Part shown: one piece after another, positions 1 through 10,467 of the stretch
How positions within the stretch are numbered: position 1 is the stretch's first letter
How the letters are laid out: every line of letters begins with the position of its first letter
Source: Saxidomus purpurata
Lineage: Eukaryota; Mollusca; Bivalvia; Venerida; Veneridae
Assembly: GCA_022818135.1 (NCBI GenBank)
Contig: JAFMSR010000015.1
Coordinates: 23,715,206-23,779,205 of the forward strand
Length of the DNA stretch: 64,000 nucleotides
Direction: 5' to 3'
Notes under the pieces: generated by a model
What the model was told of the DNA's origin: nothing
The model's database searches: none
The model's input: only the letters and a program-made list of their open reading frames with translations
Made by a program: the position numbers and the translations under genes

Positions 1-599
1 CATATGGTGTTGATCAAACAGACACTTGATTTCTATCAACAAAGTGCAACAACAACAGTTTAATGTAACTATTTGACTAGAAATCTCACCATTTATTTTG
101 TCAGTCACTGAAAGCATGCTTACATTGTCAATGGGGAAAAGTGGAAAGTGACAGACTGTGCATGCGCAATATTTCTGTGAGGCCCAGCAAAAAAATCACA
201 AGTTAAACCTTTTTATCATGATATTTCATTAATGTGTCGAATGATTGATACAGTAAACATAATTTAAAAGCTAACATCACAATTAAACAAATCTATTTAA
301 ACTACCTGTCCGGAAACATGGTACAGTTGATCAATAAAATATAGCAATTTGGTAACCCCACAGCCGGGCCTCAAAATGTGATTGATTTAGTCTTATGAGT
401 TAACAAGTTAGCTTTTCGTTTTGGAGAAGAACCTAACTTTCTACTGGTAAAATTTTGATTGCTAGATACAAAAATTGTCAGAGTTATCGCAAAATATGTT
501 TGAAAAGTGTCCTGTTTTAGGACTCTAGCCAGTACAGTACGACCCCGGGCACAATGACAAATATTTTAAATGACTTTAATTGGAGTTCTTTGCAAACTA
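1..599. other. Unannotated AT-rich sequence
   Basis: No open frame, repeat family or RNA gene that I recognise. Splice-site-like sequences occur but none leads to a recognisable exon. Confidence 0.5.
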
Positions 600-978
600 G
601 AAGTCAATATATATAGTAGGCTAACATTATTTCATAAGTTCATAACATGGTTTATAATCATGTTGAGGTTGAAATCAAAATTTCAATTTCATATTATGAT
701 AAAGGGGATTACAATTCAATGAACGCTGAACTTTCAGAAAGCATTTTGGGGAGCATGGGAGTTCAGGCAGCCTGGGACAAATTCTGTGAATTACTGAGAA
801 ATATACAGGGAAAACATGTACCATTGTGTAATTCGTCTCCAGACTGTGTGGGATACCCATGGATTGATAAACAAGCAAAAGATGCAATTAAAGATAATAG
901 GAGAAAATGGACATAATTTTAGTACAAAAGAAACCAGCAAACTTTAAAAAAATACAAAGTTGCAAGAAACACCGCACT
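600..978 (+). pseudogene. LINE-A relic, endonuclease-to-RT linker part
   Basis: An 89-codon frame from 647 has the pattern typical of the linker between the endonuclease and reverse transcriptase of CR1/Jockey-group LINEs: a YYDKGDY stretch, then AAWDKFCELL, VPLCNSS and YPWIDKQAKDAIKDNR. After the stop at 914 the coding sense continues in another frame (KVARNTALYE) up to 986, where a MITE interrupts it. The element is therefore both frameshifted and split. This part lies directly upstream of the RT segment at 1862. Assignment is from motif order only; no family-level name is claimed. Confidence 0.75.
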
Positions 979-986
979 ATATGAAC

Positions 987-1853
987 GGTAACAAGTGAAC
1001 TCGTACTTAAGTCAACTCGTACCTTAGTCATCTCGTACCTGAATTGGTCGACTCTTACCTGATTTTGTTTTCGAAAAAATCAACACGTACCTTAACATTT
1101 TTTATTCAGTATCTATGAGATAACAATATTTTTTTATGAATCATCATTAAATGTTTGCATTGAAATACGTTATTTTGCTCTTATTTTGCAAAATTGTATC
1201 AGAAAGTGGTAGAAATGAAGAGAATATTTTTTAAAAAGTCAACTCGTACCCTACGTAATCATTCACTGAAGTGTTACTAAAATAATGAATAACGGGACTT
1301 TCGAAAATTGTAAATGACATGTAAATGACAAAAATAATATTATGTTTATAATTATGTTTATGTCAGTTCAACTTAGGTTCTTTGAGACAAAATAGGCCCT
1401 CGAACATTGAATTTAGGTTTGTAGACACGCTCATAAAATTAGTTAATTTGCTTCCTGTTTTATTTGTGTACCGATTTATGTACAAAAATGTTCTGTGTGA
1501 ATTTATTTATCAAGGCAATGGAATTTCAGATCAAGTGACAGTAACAATTAACTGAATTTTGAGAAGACTACATTAGTTACTTCTCAATAACAATTTTGTT
1601 AATTTCAACTGTTTAATACATGAACATTATACAATATTGAGCACTAAAACACAGATTTCAATAAAATAATGATATATTCCATATGGCCCAACCTTTAATT
1701 ACATATCAGTACCTTTTGTTCCTGGTTGAAAATATAAGTTCAAAAAAAAAGGTAGGTTAAATCTAAGTTTTGAAACAAAAGGTACAAGTTGACTACAAAG
1801 GGTATGAGTTGACTAAGGTACGAGTTGACTTAGGTAGGAGTTGACCCAGAAGC
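987..1853. mobile_element. hAT-like MITE nested in LINE-A, 8-bp TSD
   Basis: The 867-bp insert is bracketed by the direct repeat ATATGAAC (979-986 and 1854-1861). The ends are imperfect inverted repeats: several copies of AACTCGTACCTTAGTC-like sequence near the left end appear inverted (GACTAAGGTACGAGTT) near the right end. An 8-bp target duplication plus subterminal repeats and no coding capacity suggests a non-autonomous hAT element. Removing the insert and one TSD copy rejoins the LINE reading frame exactly (codons for TALYE followed by LRRPKYE), which independently supports the boundaries. Confidence 0.8.
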
Positions 1854-1861
1854 ATATGAAC

Positions 1862-3526
1862 TTAGAAGGCCAAAGTATGAATTTGAAAAGAATATTGCAA
1901 ATAATATAAATGAACAACCAAAAAAATTCTGGAAATATGTAAGACACAACTTGAAAACCAGTGTATCAGTATGTAACCTCAAAAGGCATGACGACACTGT
2001 TACCAAAAATTATCAAGAAATTGCAGAAAACCTAAATCAACACTTCCTTACAGTTTTCACAAATGAAGATATCAAGGATATTCCAGAAATGCCTCCAAGA
2101 ACTAATGATGTCCTCGAAACAATAGAAATTACTGTAGAAGAAAAATAAATGAAAATACTGGAAGCAGTTGAATTCACCCTAGAATCATAATAGAATGTAA
2201 ATGCAGTATAATTAAGCCACTAACTATAATATTCAAGAAATCAATACAACAAAGGAATTACCAGACCAGTGTTACAGCTATTTACAAGGCAGGTCAAAAT
2301 CAAAGGCTGAAAATTACAAACCAATAAGCCTGACCTCTGTCTGTTGTAGGGTCGTGGAAAGAGTAATTAAACAAAAAATAGTTGAATATCTTGAATACAT
2401 GTATAATGACCTTCTTTCCATTCATCAACACGGTTTCAGAACACATAGATCATGCACAACACAACTTTTAACATATGAAAGATTATTAAAAAATTCTGGG
2501 CCTATGGAATAAGGGGACAACTATTAGGATGGATAGTGGATTTTTTGCATGGTATAACCCAGATAGTAGTGGTTAATGGGAAATAATCAAAATGGGGGAT
2601 GGTAAAAAGTGGTGTACCACAAGGCTCAGTACTAGGGCCTATACTTTTTCTCCTGTTCATAAATGATATGCCTGATGTCATCAAATGCACATTAAAACTA
2701 TTTGCAGACGACAGTAAGCTTTACACAGCAACAACTGCAAATGTCAATTCCAATAGTCTTTAGGATGATATTTTAGAAGCTTGTGACTGGGCTAAAAAAT
2801 GGAACCTTGTGTTCAACATCAGTTTGTGTAAATCCATGCACATTGGAAGAGGTCAAACAGATTCTTATTTTATTAAAGATAAAAATAACAAAATTCAGAA
2901 AATTGAACAAGTCACAAGCCAACGCGATTTGGGAGTTCTAATTGACAATGAACTAAAGTTCTCAATGCATTTTAGCAATAAAGTAAAAAAGGCCAACCAA
3001 ATTTTAGTCTTAATAAGCAAAACCTTCTCATATCTGTCCAAAGAAATGTTTTTGCAGCTTTTTATGGCATTAGTAAGACCACATCTTGAGTATGCCTCCC
3101 CAGTCTAGTCACCAAGGCTGGAATAGCAAATAGCCCTAGAGAATGTCCAGTGTAGAGCCTCAAGAATGGTGCAGGGGTTGAACCACTTGCCATACTCAGA
3201 AAGAATAAAAACACTTGGAATCCCAAGTCTTGAATACAGATGTGAACATGCCAACATGCTCCAAGTCTATAAGATACTTGAAGAAAAGAACATTGTTTAG
3301 TGGGGGCAGTTATTTCCCTCAGAGGGATAATCCAGGCTTGTCTAACTATCTCAGAAGGGCAAATTCCCGACAGATTTGCAAAAACAGGTCAAACACCGAT
3401 CTTAAAAGTTCATTTTTCAGTCAAAGAGTGGTTAACACCTTGAACAAAATTCCAGAGCAGGTTGCTTCTGCACCCTCCATTAATGCCTTCAAGCGTAGGC
3501 TTAATAAACACTGGGTCCAAGAATAA
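1862..3526 (+). pseudogene. LINE-A relic, reverse transcriptase and C-terminal part
   Basis: Broken reverse transcriptase of a CR1/Jockey-like LINE, continuing the 600-978 piece after the MITE. In order: linker (KFWKYVRH, from 1930), a premature stop at 2146, RT finger sequence PISLTSVCCRVVERVI (about 2325-2370), HGFRTHRSC (about 2430-2457), SGVPQGS (2608-2628), LLFINDMP, the catalytic box FADDSKLY (2701-2724), the thumb (GVLIDNELKFS), and the C-terminal FFSQRVVNTLNKIPEQV...NAFKRRLNKHW block ending in a stop at 3524-3526. Several frameshifts and stops mean it cannot be translated, although the FADD box itself is unmutated. Confidence 0.85.
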
Positions 3527-3845
3527 AAGTTGAACCCTCTGGCCTGATGTTACAAGTAACACAGTTATCTGTAACTTGTAAATACCAATGTTTTAATATG
3601 TTCAGTTTTGTTTTTTTTTTTTTTTTTTAACTTTCAATTTTGACATGCATCTGTATTACAGTACATGTAGTACTGTAACTGGTGCTAAATGGCTAGCACT
3701 TTGATGATAGTAAACTATTTATATTATGGAACAGTACATGTAGTACTATACCATATTGCTAAATGTTTAGTGCCCTATTAAATGATAGTTATTATCTTAC
3801 TATTCATTATTATTGAACAGTAGCACTTAGATTTTAGAAAAATAT
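3527..3845. repeat. LINE-A 3' flank, T-run and short duplication
   Basis: Non-coding sequence following the LINE stop, with an 18-base T run at about 3610-3627. A segment with the palindrome ACAGTACATGTAGTACTGT (about 3658) recurs in diverged form about 73 bp later (ACAGTACATGTAGTACTAT). The true 3' end of the LINE is not clear. Confidence 0.35.
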
Positions 3846-4166
3846 TATCTGATCTTAACAAGATCAATACCAACAGGGAAAACACTAACATAGGCCTAAC
3901 AAGCTTCACAGTTTTGATGATTTAAAATGGGACAGACTTTTTACTTTATCTTCGGGAAATCTACGTGGACATCACCTTAAGTTTGTTCAGAAAAACTGTT
4001 GGCTCAAGCCTCAATGTATGCTCACACACATTCAGCCAAAGATCAATAAACTATTGGAACAATTTAAATAGCAAGACAATAAACACTAAATCAGTTAATG
4101 AATTTAAATCACTGCTTAACAAGGAGAAATGGAACCTGAAAAAATTCAAGCCAAGTTGTTATTACT
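3846..4166 (+). pseudogene. LINE ORF2 C-terminal fragment
   Basis: A second, separate LINE 3' fragment. In two frames it shows FDDLKWDRLFTLSSGNLRGH, then HTFSQRSINYWNNLN and SVNEFKSLLNKEKW. This is the same end-of-ORF2 block (RGH...FSQR.vN.WN.L...vNeFK..L) as in LINE-A at 3400-3520, but the sequence is different, so it comes from another family or subfamily. It is 5' truncated and frameshifted. Confidence 0.7.
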
Positions 4167-5276
4167 AATTAACTAGCGCACTCCTAAGCAAATACACAAG
4201 TGACATTATATGTTTAGAGTATTAAAGAAGAGAACGTTTAATAGAGGGGCCATGATGGCGAAGCCAATATTACGGCCTGAAGATCCAGGTATACAATAGA
4301 CAGCCTCTTCATTACCGCCATATGGCATTCCAAATACCATCAGCTTCAGTGGATTATTACAAGTATTCATTTTCCCTCGGACTGTTGTCTAATGGAATGC
4401 ATTACCATCTCATGTAGTCAGCAAAGCTAAGGACTGGTACTGCTACAGACTGGGAAGGTTAAGAAAACTGCAAGTAAGCATGCAGTTGTTCTGCAGTAAT
4501 ATCAACTGCTTGAAATTGGCTAAAAACTGCTACTGCCTTACACTTCGACTAGGGAATGTACAACTGCATTATGCACAATTAAGTTGTTATCCATACCGGT
4601 ATATTATTTCATTCTGCACTACATATTGTGACACACTGGTACATTTAAAACAAAAATTTTGCAGTTTAAATTATTGAAAATTATTTTCAATGACCTGTTT
4701 GTTTAAAGGGCTTGCTGAAAAACCTGAGCTGCTGGGCTGGACCCATGGTCATGGACTCGAGGCCATGGACTCCTGGACAATAGGGTCATAACCTTGTGGT
4801 CATAAGGTTAAAGGTCCTTGTGCTGTATCTGCATCGCTTACTCAATGGGGTCATTTTAATGATCTGTTTCAACAGCACTAGGTACACTTGTTATGATATA
4901 CAGTTATTAGGAGGGTTTGATAGGTATTGTCAGAAAACTGAATGTTTTAAACCAGAATGGCTCTCAAACCCCTTCATATGGTGTTATATAGCAATATTTC
5001 CTGTTCCTTCTGTAGCTTGTACATGCATGGACTGTAGTCCCATACAATGTACATAAGGATGTGTTGCAAACAACCAGCCGCCCACACCCAAGGTCACACT
5101 TTGGTCCTATACCTCGGTTATATATACATATACAATGTATAACACATTATGTCATATGCATGTATGTTTGTGCATCTTTAAAAAACGTTTTGTCTCTTTT
5201 ATATTTATTTGGTGTCCTTGTCAGAGGCATAGCTTGAAAGAAATGTAAGTGTTTTACCAAAATATTTCCCTGTTAT
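4167..5276. other. Unannotated sequence
   Basis: No convincing feature. Short open frames at 4480-4677 and 4796-5056 show no family signature and look like chance. A short ATG-initiated stretch at 4252 is discussed among the rejected items as a possible first exon of the dynein light chain gene. Confidence 0.4.
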
Positions 5277-6700
5277 TAGCTCACCTGGCACAAAGTGCCA
5301 GAGTGAGCTATTAGGATCGCATTCCGTCCGTCGTCCGTCCGTCCGTCCGTCCGTCCGTCCGTCTGTCCTTCCATCATTTCCTTCAAACGACATTTCCTCT
5401 GAAACCACTGGGCCAATATTGATAAAACTTTGTAGGGATGTTCCTTGCATGAACCTCTATCAAAGTTGTTCAAAGAATTCTATTCCATGCAGAACTCTGG
5501 TTGCTATGGCAACAAATAGGAAAAACTTTAAAAATCTTCTTCTCTGAAACCACAAGGCCTAAAGCTTAGATATTTAGCATGTAGCATTGTCTAGTGGACC
5601 TCTACCAAGATTGTCGAAATTATGATTCCCGGGTCAAAATTGATCCCACGTGGGTGGTCACTTAGTTTTGCATAGGCTTATATAGGAAAACTTTAAAAAT
5701 CTTCTCTGAAACCACAGGGCCGAGAGCTTAGTATTTAGCATGTAGCATTGCCTAGTAGACATATTTAAAGTTTGTTCAAATCATGACCCTTGGGGTCAAT
5801 ATTGGCCCCGCCAAGGAGGTCACTTGTTTTACAAAGATGATTACTGTAAGTGTACTTATATTAGCGCAGCTAAATTTTAGTGCAAACGCCATGAATTGAG
5901 TGGTTTTGACTTATTAGCGTGTACTTGAATTAGCGCAACATCAGCAGTGCTAAAATAAGCAATTAGCAGTTTTAAGCCACCAATTACAGACTAAATACGG
6001 AAAGACTCGAAGTTTGATGCAAAAGACATCACAGTTGACTTGAATCTTTCGAGAGTGAAGCCTCTTCATGTAAACCGGGTCACTATCGCACATGAGAGCT
6101 TAAAAAACTGGCTGGCGGCTGACTGGTCTTCGACCAGACACGCAAATAAACAGATCTATATAGCCAAGGTTTAAAATTGGACATACAATTTAAATTTGTT
6201 CATTCACATTCATCTGTATAATAATTGTATATACAATAGAATCTACAGATGGGGATAATTGTTTGTTTTGACAGCAGTAAACATTTGACTTTTGCATTAA
6301 AGTTTGAAACATATTTGATATTTCTATTCAAAACTTTCTGAAAAATATTGGTGAATAAATACAATTATTGTCACAGTCACAATAAAATTTATTTATCTAT
6401 GTTCTGTCAAATAGTAATTAGGGTATTTTCAATACGATGAATGATATTTTATCATTGGGAAAGCCTTCCATTTTAGTAAAATATTAGCGCACACCCGATC
6501 CCGCTAATAGTGCGAAAGTTAGTACTCCGCTAAAATTAATACACTTACAGTATAGGAAAACCTGTTTGGTATGTAACATTGTCTTGTAGTCTTCCACCTA
6601 CTTTGTACAAATCATGCCTCTTGGGTCAAAATTGACCACACCCATTAGGCAAGTTGACTGGTATTCAGGTGAGCGATATAGGGCCATCATGGCCCTCTTG
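5277..6700 (+). repeat. Family A interspersed repeat, copy 1
   Basis: Full-length copy. It begins with a hairpin: TAGCTCACCTGGCAC, loop AAA, then GTGCCAGAGTGAGCTA (5277-5310). Next is a CCGT tetranucleotide run (about 5322-5360), then body units of about 180 bp repeating 'gaaaccac.aggcc...agcttagatattt.gcatgtagcattg' and 'caaaattgacccc'. It ends with the hairpin GGGCCATCATGGCCC followed by TCTTG. The architecture is that of bivalve pearl/Helentron-associated non-autonomous elements (family assignment is inference). It is split by a MITE at 5844-6550. Confidence 0.85.
5844..6550. mobile_element. TA-flanked MITE nested in family A
   Basis: A 707-bp insert flanked by TA on both sides (5842-5843, 6551-6552), with inverted ends CTGTAAGTGTACTTATATTA on the left and the complement of CTGTAAGTGTATTAATTTTA on the right. 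Several internal ATTAGCG motifs repeat in both orientations. TA target duplication and these ends fit a Tc1/mariner-superfamily MITE. Joining the flanks reproduces the uninterrupted family A sequence seen at about 16215. Confidence 0.8.
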
Positions 6701-6896
6701 TAATGTATTTTCCCCATATTGATTAGCTGTACATCAAACCCCCAACCCACTTAACTTTTATTGCATTTTTGGCATTTCTATTATTTTCTTTTGGAAAATT
6801 ACAGTGCCTATAGAAAGCTACACCCCTGCTTGTCAAGTCTTGTTCACAGAACTACAGCTTGTGTGCTAATTTTGCCTTTGTATATTTTTTTTACAG

Positions 6897-7030
6897 ATTT
6901 CGACCTGTGATTGTTAAAGAATGTATACATAATGTCTTAAATGAGCATTTAGATGGTAAAACATATGATCCTGAAGAGATAATGGATTGGACCAAAGCAA
7001 TTGCAGATGATATCAAAATTAAACTAAAAG
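6897..7030 (+). CDS. DYNLT2B: Tctex-type dynein light chain, exon (N-terminal part of domain)
   Basis: First recognisable exon of a Tctex1-domain protein. The acceptor is a pyrimidine tract ending TTACAG at 6891-6896. The exon starts with the last base of a codon, then reads FRPVIVKECIHNVLNEHL, followed by YDPEEIMDWTKAIADDIKIKLK, and ends with a single G before a GTCAGA donor (weak consensus). FRP.VVK.CIH.VL...L....Y.PEE is the start of the Tctex1 fold in DYNLT2B (TCTEX1D2), a light chain of the retrograde intraflagellar-transport dynein-2 motor that acts in cilia. The phase-1 end joins the next exon as G+AT to give Asp. The upstream first exon, encoding the short N-terminal tail, was not found. 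Confidence 0.9.
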
Positions 7031-8292
7031 GTCAGAAAAGTTATATATTGATTTGTGTAAAACTATTTTGGAACAAAAGGCCTGGGCTGCGTTTTATCAA
7101 AGTTCCTAGGACAGAATTTAATCTTAAGTTCACAATTTTGTCATAGGTGTGTTTCAATAAAATTCTTAGGATTGCTTTTACTAAAGTGCCAAAATACTCT
7201 AGGAGCGCTCCAGCGCTGTCCTAAGTGAAACTTTTGCCTAAAATTAACTGCATTTGAGCAGTTTTAATTGTAGTTTTCTGCTTTTTATAGGTAGTTTATA
7301 GGTTACAGGCCATATCATACAAGTATATTAAAGGACTTACTGTGAAAATTGGATGGTGACGGAAAAAATTAAAATCAATTTTTGATCAAATTTTGCTTCA
7401 AAATTGCTATAGATGGATAGGAAATGATCTAACTAAGGAAATTAAATACCAACAACAGTATGTTTATTTCAAAAATAGAAATTCTACAGTCATTTTTCGA
7501 TTTTTATGATGACGTGCTGTTTGCCTATAATATGCAAAAAATATATTGTGAACCTTGATTTGTGAAAGAAAAATGAATAAATGATAGGATAAATGTAATA
7601 TTTTATTCATTTCTCTCAGTATTTGTACTTGCAAAGTTCCTAAGTCAATAATTTTCTTAGGCAATGTTGTTGAAACGCTCCTAGGATAAATCCTAAGATC
7701 ATCCTAGGAGTGTTCCTATCTTGCCTTTTCTAGGAATTATGATGAAACGCACCCCTGATGCCTACAGAATGTATTTCACCAGTTAGGCAGGTTTTAGAAA
7801 ACTTTTATAATAGAACACCTAGCAACACTTAATTTGGTGTCTTAAGTTGTATATAAGTTAAGAAGATTAATAAATTTATGTAACTGTCAGCTATCTGTCT
7901 TGTGTCATCTGAAACACATGGCAACATTTTCTCTGTAAACTTTTAACCACTTGGACCAAACTACTAAAGGTAGGATATAACAAAGTCTGATATTGTCATG
8001 ATTTTAATACATTTTGTAGATTCAACTTTACCTGCATTCTCTTTTGAGCACAATGTTCAGCTTGAATTTTTTAATTCAAGTTAATTATGACTTTTTAACA
8101 TCAGAAGAAATGATGCTTTTCGATTAGACTCTCTGAACAGAGGATTGCAGCCACATTTAATTATATATAGCCTTTGAGCAAAATTCACATTTTGCAGACT
8201 TCAAGGTTGGCAAAATGAAAGAATTGATTCTCAGCAGAATGATGGAGAACCATTATGACCATCTTTGTTTTTTCAAAGATTTTATATTTCAG
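7031..8292 (+). other. Intron between dynein light chain exons
   Basis: Intron of 1,262 bp running from the GTCAGA donor to the TTTCAG acceptor. It contains one MITE-like inverted-repeat element (7084-7755) and otherwise unremarkable AT-rich sequence. Confidence 0.8.
7084..7755. mobile_element. MITE-like element with GGG.TGCGTTT inverted ends
   Basis: The left end GGGCTGCGTTTTATCAAAGT and the reverse complement of the right end, GGGGTGCGTTTCATCATAAT, match over about 28 bp including a shared TTCCTAG. CCTAGGA-type motifs recur internally in both orientations. No clear target duplication was found, so the superfamily is left open. Confidence 0.6.
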
Positions 8293-8362
8293 ATTTGGGT
8301 TATGACAGATATAAGTTTGTTGTTCAAGTAGCAATTGGAGAACAGAGAGGAGAAGGGGTAAA
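8293..8362 (+). CDS. DYNLT2B: Tctex-type dynein light chain, exon (central part)
   Basis: A 70-bp exon between a TTTCAG acceptor and a GTAAGT donor. It reads LGYDRYKFVVQVAIGEQRGEGV followed by two bases of a Lys codon. The YKFVVQV.IGEQRGEGV strand-turn is a hallmark of Tctex1-domain light chains and is nearly identical to what I recall for human DYNLT2B. The phase is correct on both sides (G|AT in, AA|A out), joining 6897-7030 upstream to 20698-20761 downstream. Confidence 0.93.
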
Positions 8363-8724
8363 GTAAGTTCTTTTGTCTTATTTGTACACCTGAGTACTAT
8401 GTGTCACATTTGACCCCGACCCATCATCATGAAAGATGAGTGACTTAGGGCCAGCTCAGTTCTGATGAAGTTGACCTTACCCAAGGGTAATTGAATGTCT
8501 GAAATCATCATTCAGTTGACTATCCCATTACAACCAAGAATCAAAATGTTTTATCCCAAAAGCATGTACATCTATAAAATTATTTAAAAAGGTTTTCTAT
8601 TTTCACAAACAGTTTTTCCTTTTATATGACAGTGAATGATTTATTAAGCAGGTTTTTTGAAAAAAACCTACTTATTAGAATGGCGATGTCGTATGTCAGG
8701 CGGGCGGGTGGGCGGGCGTCAAAC

Positions 8725-9380
8725 ATTGGTTTCCGTTGGATAACTTTAGTTAGGAGTGACCAATTGCAATGAAACTTAGTCTGTAGGTAGCTTGCGTGGA
8801 GACGCCGCTCAAGGTCACTGTTACTAAAAATAGAAAAACGGTTTCCGCTCAATAACTCAAGTTAGGAGTGACCAATTACAATGAAACTTGGTCTGTAGGT
8901 AGCTTGCGTGGAGACGCCACTTGGGATTGCATTTGGGGTCACTAGGGTCAAGGTCAAGGTCACAGTTACTAAAAATAGAAAAATGGTTTCTGCTCAATAA
9001 CTCAAGTTAGGAGTGACCAATTACAATGAAACTTGGTCTGTAGGTAGCTTGCGTGATTGCATTTGGGGTCACTAGGGTCAAGGTCAAGGTCACTGTTACT
9101 AAAACTAGAAAAATGGTGTCCGCTCGATAACTCAAGTTAGGAGTGACTAATTGCAATCAAACTCAGTGTGTAGGGTAGCTTGTGTAGAGAGGAAGCTTGG
9201 GATTGCATTTGGGGTCACTAGGTTCAAGGTCAAGGGCACTGTTACTAAAAATAGAAAAATGGTTTCCACTCAATAACTTGAGTTAGGAGTGACCAATTGT
9301 AATGAAACTTGTTGTGTAGGTAGCTTGCGTGGAGAGGAACCTTTGGGTCACTAGGGTCAAGGTCAAGGTCACTGTTACTA
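8725..9380 (+). repeat. Family D tandem units, first type (about 130-170 bp)
   Basis: About five units, each with 'ggtttccgctcaataactc', 'agttaggagtgaccaatt', 'atgaaacttggt', 'tgtaggtagcttgcgtgg', 'gggattgcatttggggtcac' and 'aaggtcactgttactaaaaa'. Units differ by substitutions and small deletions, as expected for an old array. Confidence 0.8.
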
Positions 9381-10290
9381 AAAATAGATTTTTATTTGAT
9401 TTTAGTTATTAGATTGTTTTAAGCAAAAAAAAATTGGGGGGGGGATCAAGGTCACAAGGGTCAAGGTCAGTGTTACTATTAATAGATTTTTATTTATTTT
9501 TATTTTTTACAGTCTTTTAATCAAAAAAACATTTTTCGGGGTCAAGGTCACTAGGGTCATGGGTCAAGGTCACTGTTACTAAAAATAGAGTTTTATTTAT
9601 TTTTAGTTTTTAGATTGTTTCAAGCAAAAAAAAATTTTTGGGGTCAAGGTCACAAGGGTCAAGGTCAAGGTCACTGTTACTAAAAATAGATTTTTATTTG
9701 ATTTTAGTTATTAGATTGTTTTAAGCAAAAAAAAATTTTTCCGGGTCATGGTCACTAGGGTCAAGGTCAAGGTCACTGTTACTAAAAATAGATTTTTATT
9801 TAATTTTAGTTTTTAGATTGTTTGAAGCAAAAAAAAATTTTTGGGGTCAAGGTCACAAGGGTCAAGGTCACTGTTACTAAAAATAGATTTTTGTTTGATT
9901 TTAGTTATTAGATTGTTTTAAGCAAAAAAAATTTTTTCGGGGTCATGGTCACTAGGGTCAAGGTCAAGGTCACTGTTACTAAAAATAGATTTTTATTTAA
10001 TTTTAGCTTTTAGATTGTTTCAAGCAAAAAAAAATTTGGGGGTCAAGGTCACAAGGGTCAAGGTCACTGTTACTAAAAATAGATTTTTATTTGATTTTAG
10101 TTATTAGATTGTTTTAAGGAAAAAAAATTTTTTCGGGGTCATGGTCACTAGGGTCAAGGTCAAGGTCACTGTTACTAAAAATAGATTTTTATTTGATTTT
10201 AGTTTTTAGATTGTTTCAAGCAAAAAAAATATTTGGGGGGTCAAAGTCACTAGGGTCAAGGTCAAGGTCACTGTTACTAAAAATAGATCA
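9381..10290 (+). repeat. Family D tandem units, second type (about 105-115 bp)
   Basis: Around eight units made of AAGGTCACTGTTACTAAAAA, a TTTTTATTTGATTTTAG segment, TTAGATTGTTTTAAGCAAAA and GGGGTCAAGGTCAC-type sequence. Units alternate between 'cactagggtcaaggtca' and 'cacaagggtcaaggtca' variants, suggesting a two-unit higher-order period of about 220 bp. The perfect nine-base motif TCAAGGTCA recurs throughout. Confidence 0.8.
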
Positions 10291-10320
10291 CTCTTTTACT
10301 CTATCCCCCACAGACACCCC

Positions 10321-10321
<1 letters not shown>

Positions 10322-10378
<57 letters not shown>

Positions 10379-10404
10379 TGCCCCATAGACCCTTTCTACC
10401 TCCT

Positions 10405-10465
<61 letters not shown>
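10322..10465 (+). repeat. Two poly-C runs of 57 and 60 bases
   Basis: Uninterrupted C at 10322-10378 and again at 10406-10465, separated by a 27-base non-C spacer. The complementary strand is poly-G, so G-quadruplex (minus strand) and i-motif (plus strand) structures are expected. The exact length is unreliable because such runs are error-prone in sequencing and assembly. Confidence 0.85.

Positions 10466-10467
<2 letters not shown>

Noticed and set aside
4252..4287. ATG-initiated stretch MMAKPILRPEDP followed by CAG|GTATAC, resembling the ILRP tail of the first exon of DYNLT2B
   Set aside because: The splice phase does not fit: the next exon at 6897 needs two bases carried over, this donor gives one, and reading on in that phase hits a stop. 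The similarity is only four residues.
5205..5473. Minus-strand frames with GRTDGRTDGRTD
   Set aside because: Translation of the CCGT microsatellite of family A.
8622..8852. Minus-strand 76-codon frame; similar ones at 25796-26029
   Set aside because: Both lie in corresponding parts of two family D copies and have no protein-family signature; they are repeat-derived frames.
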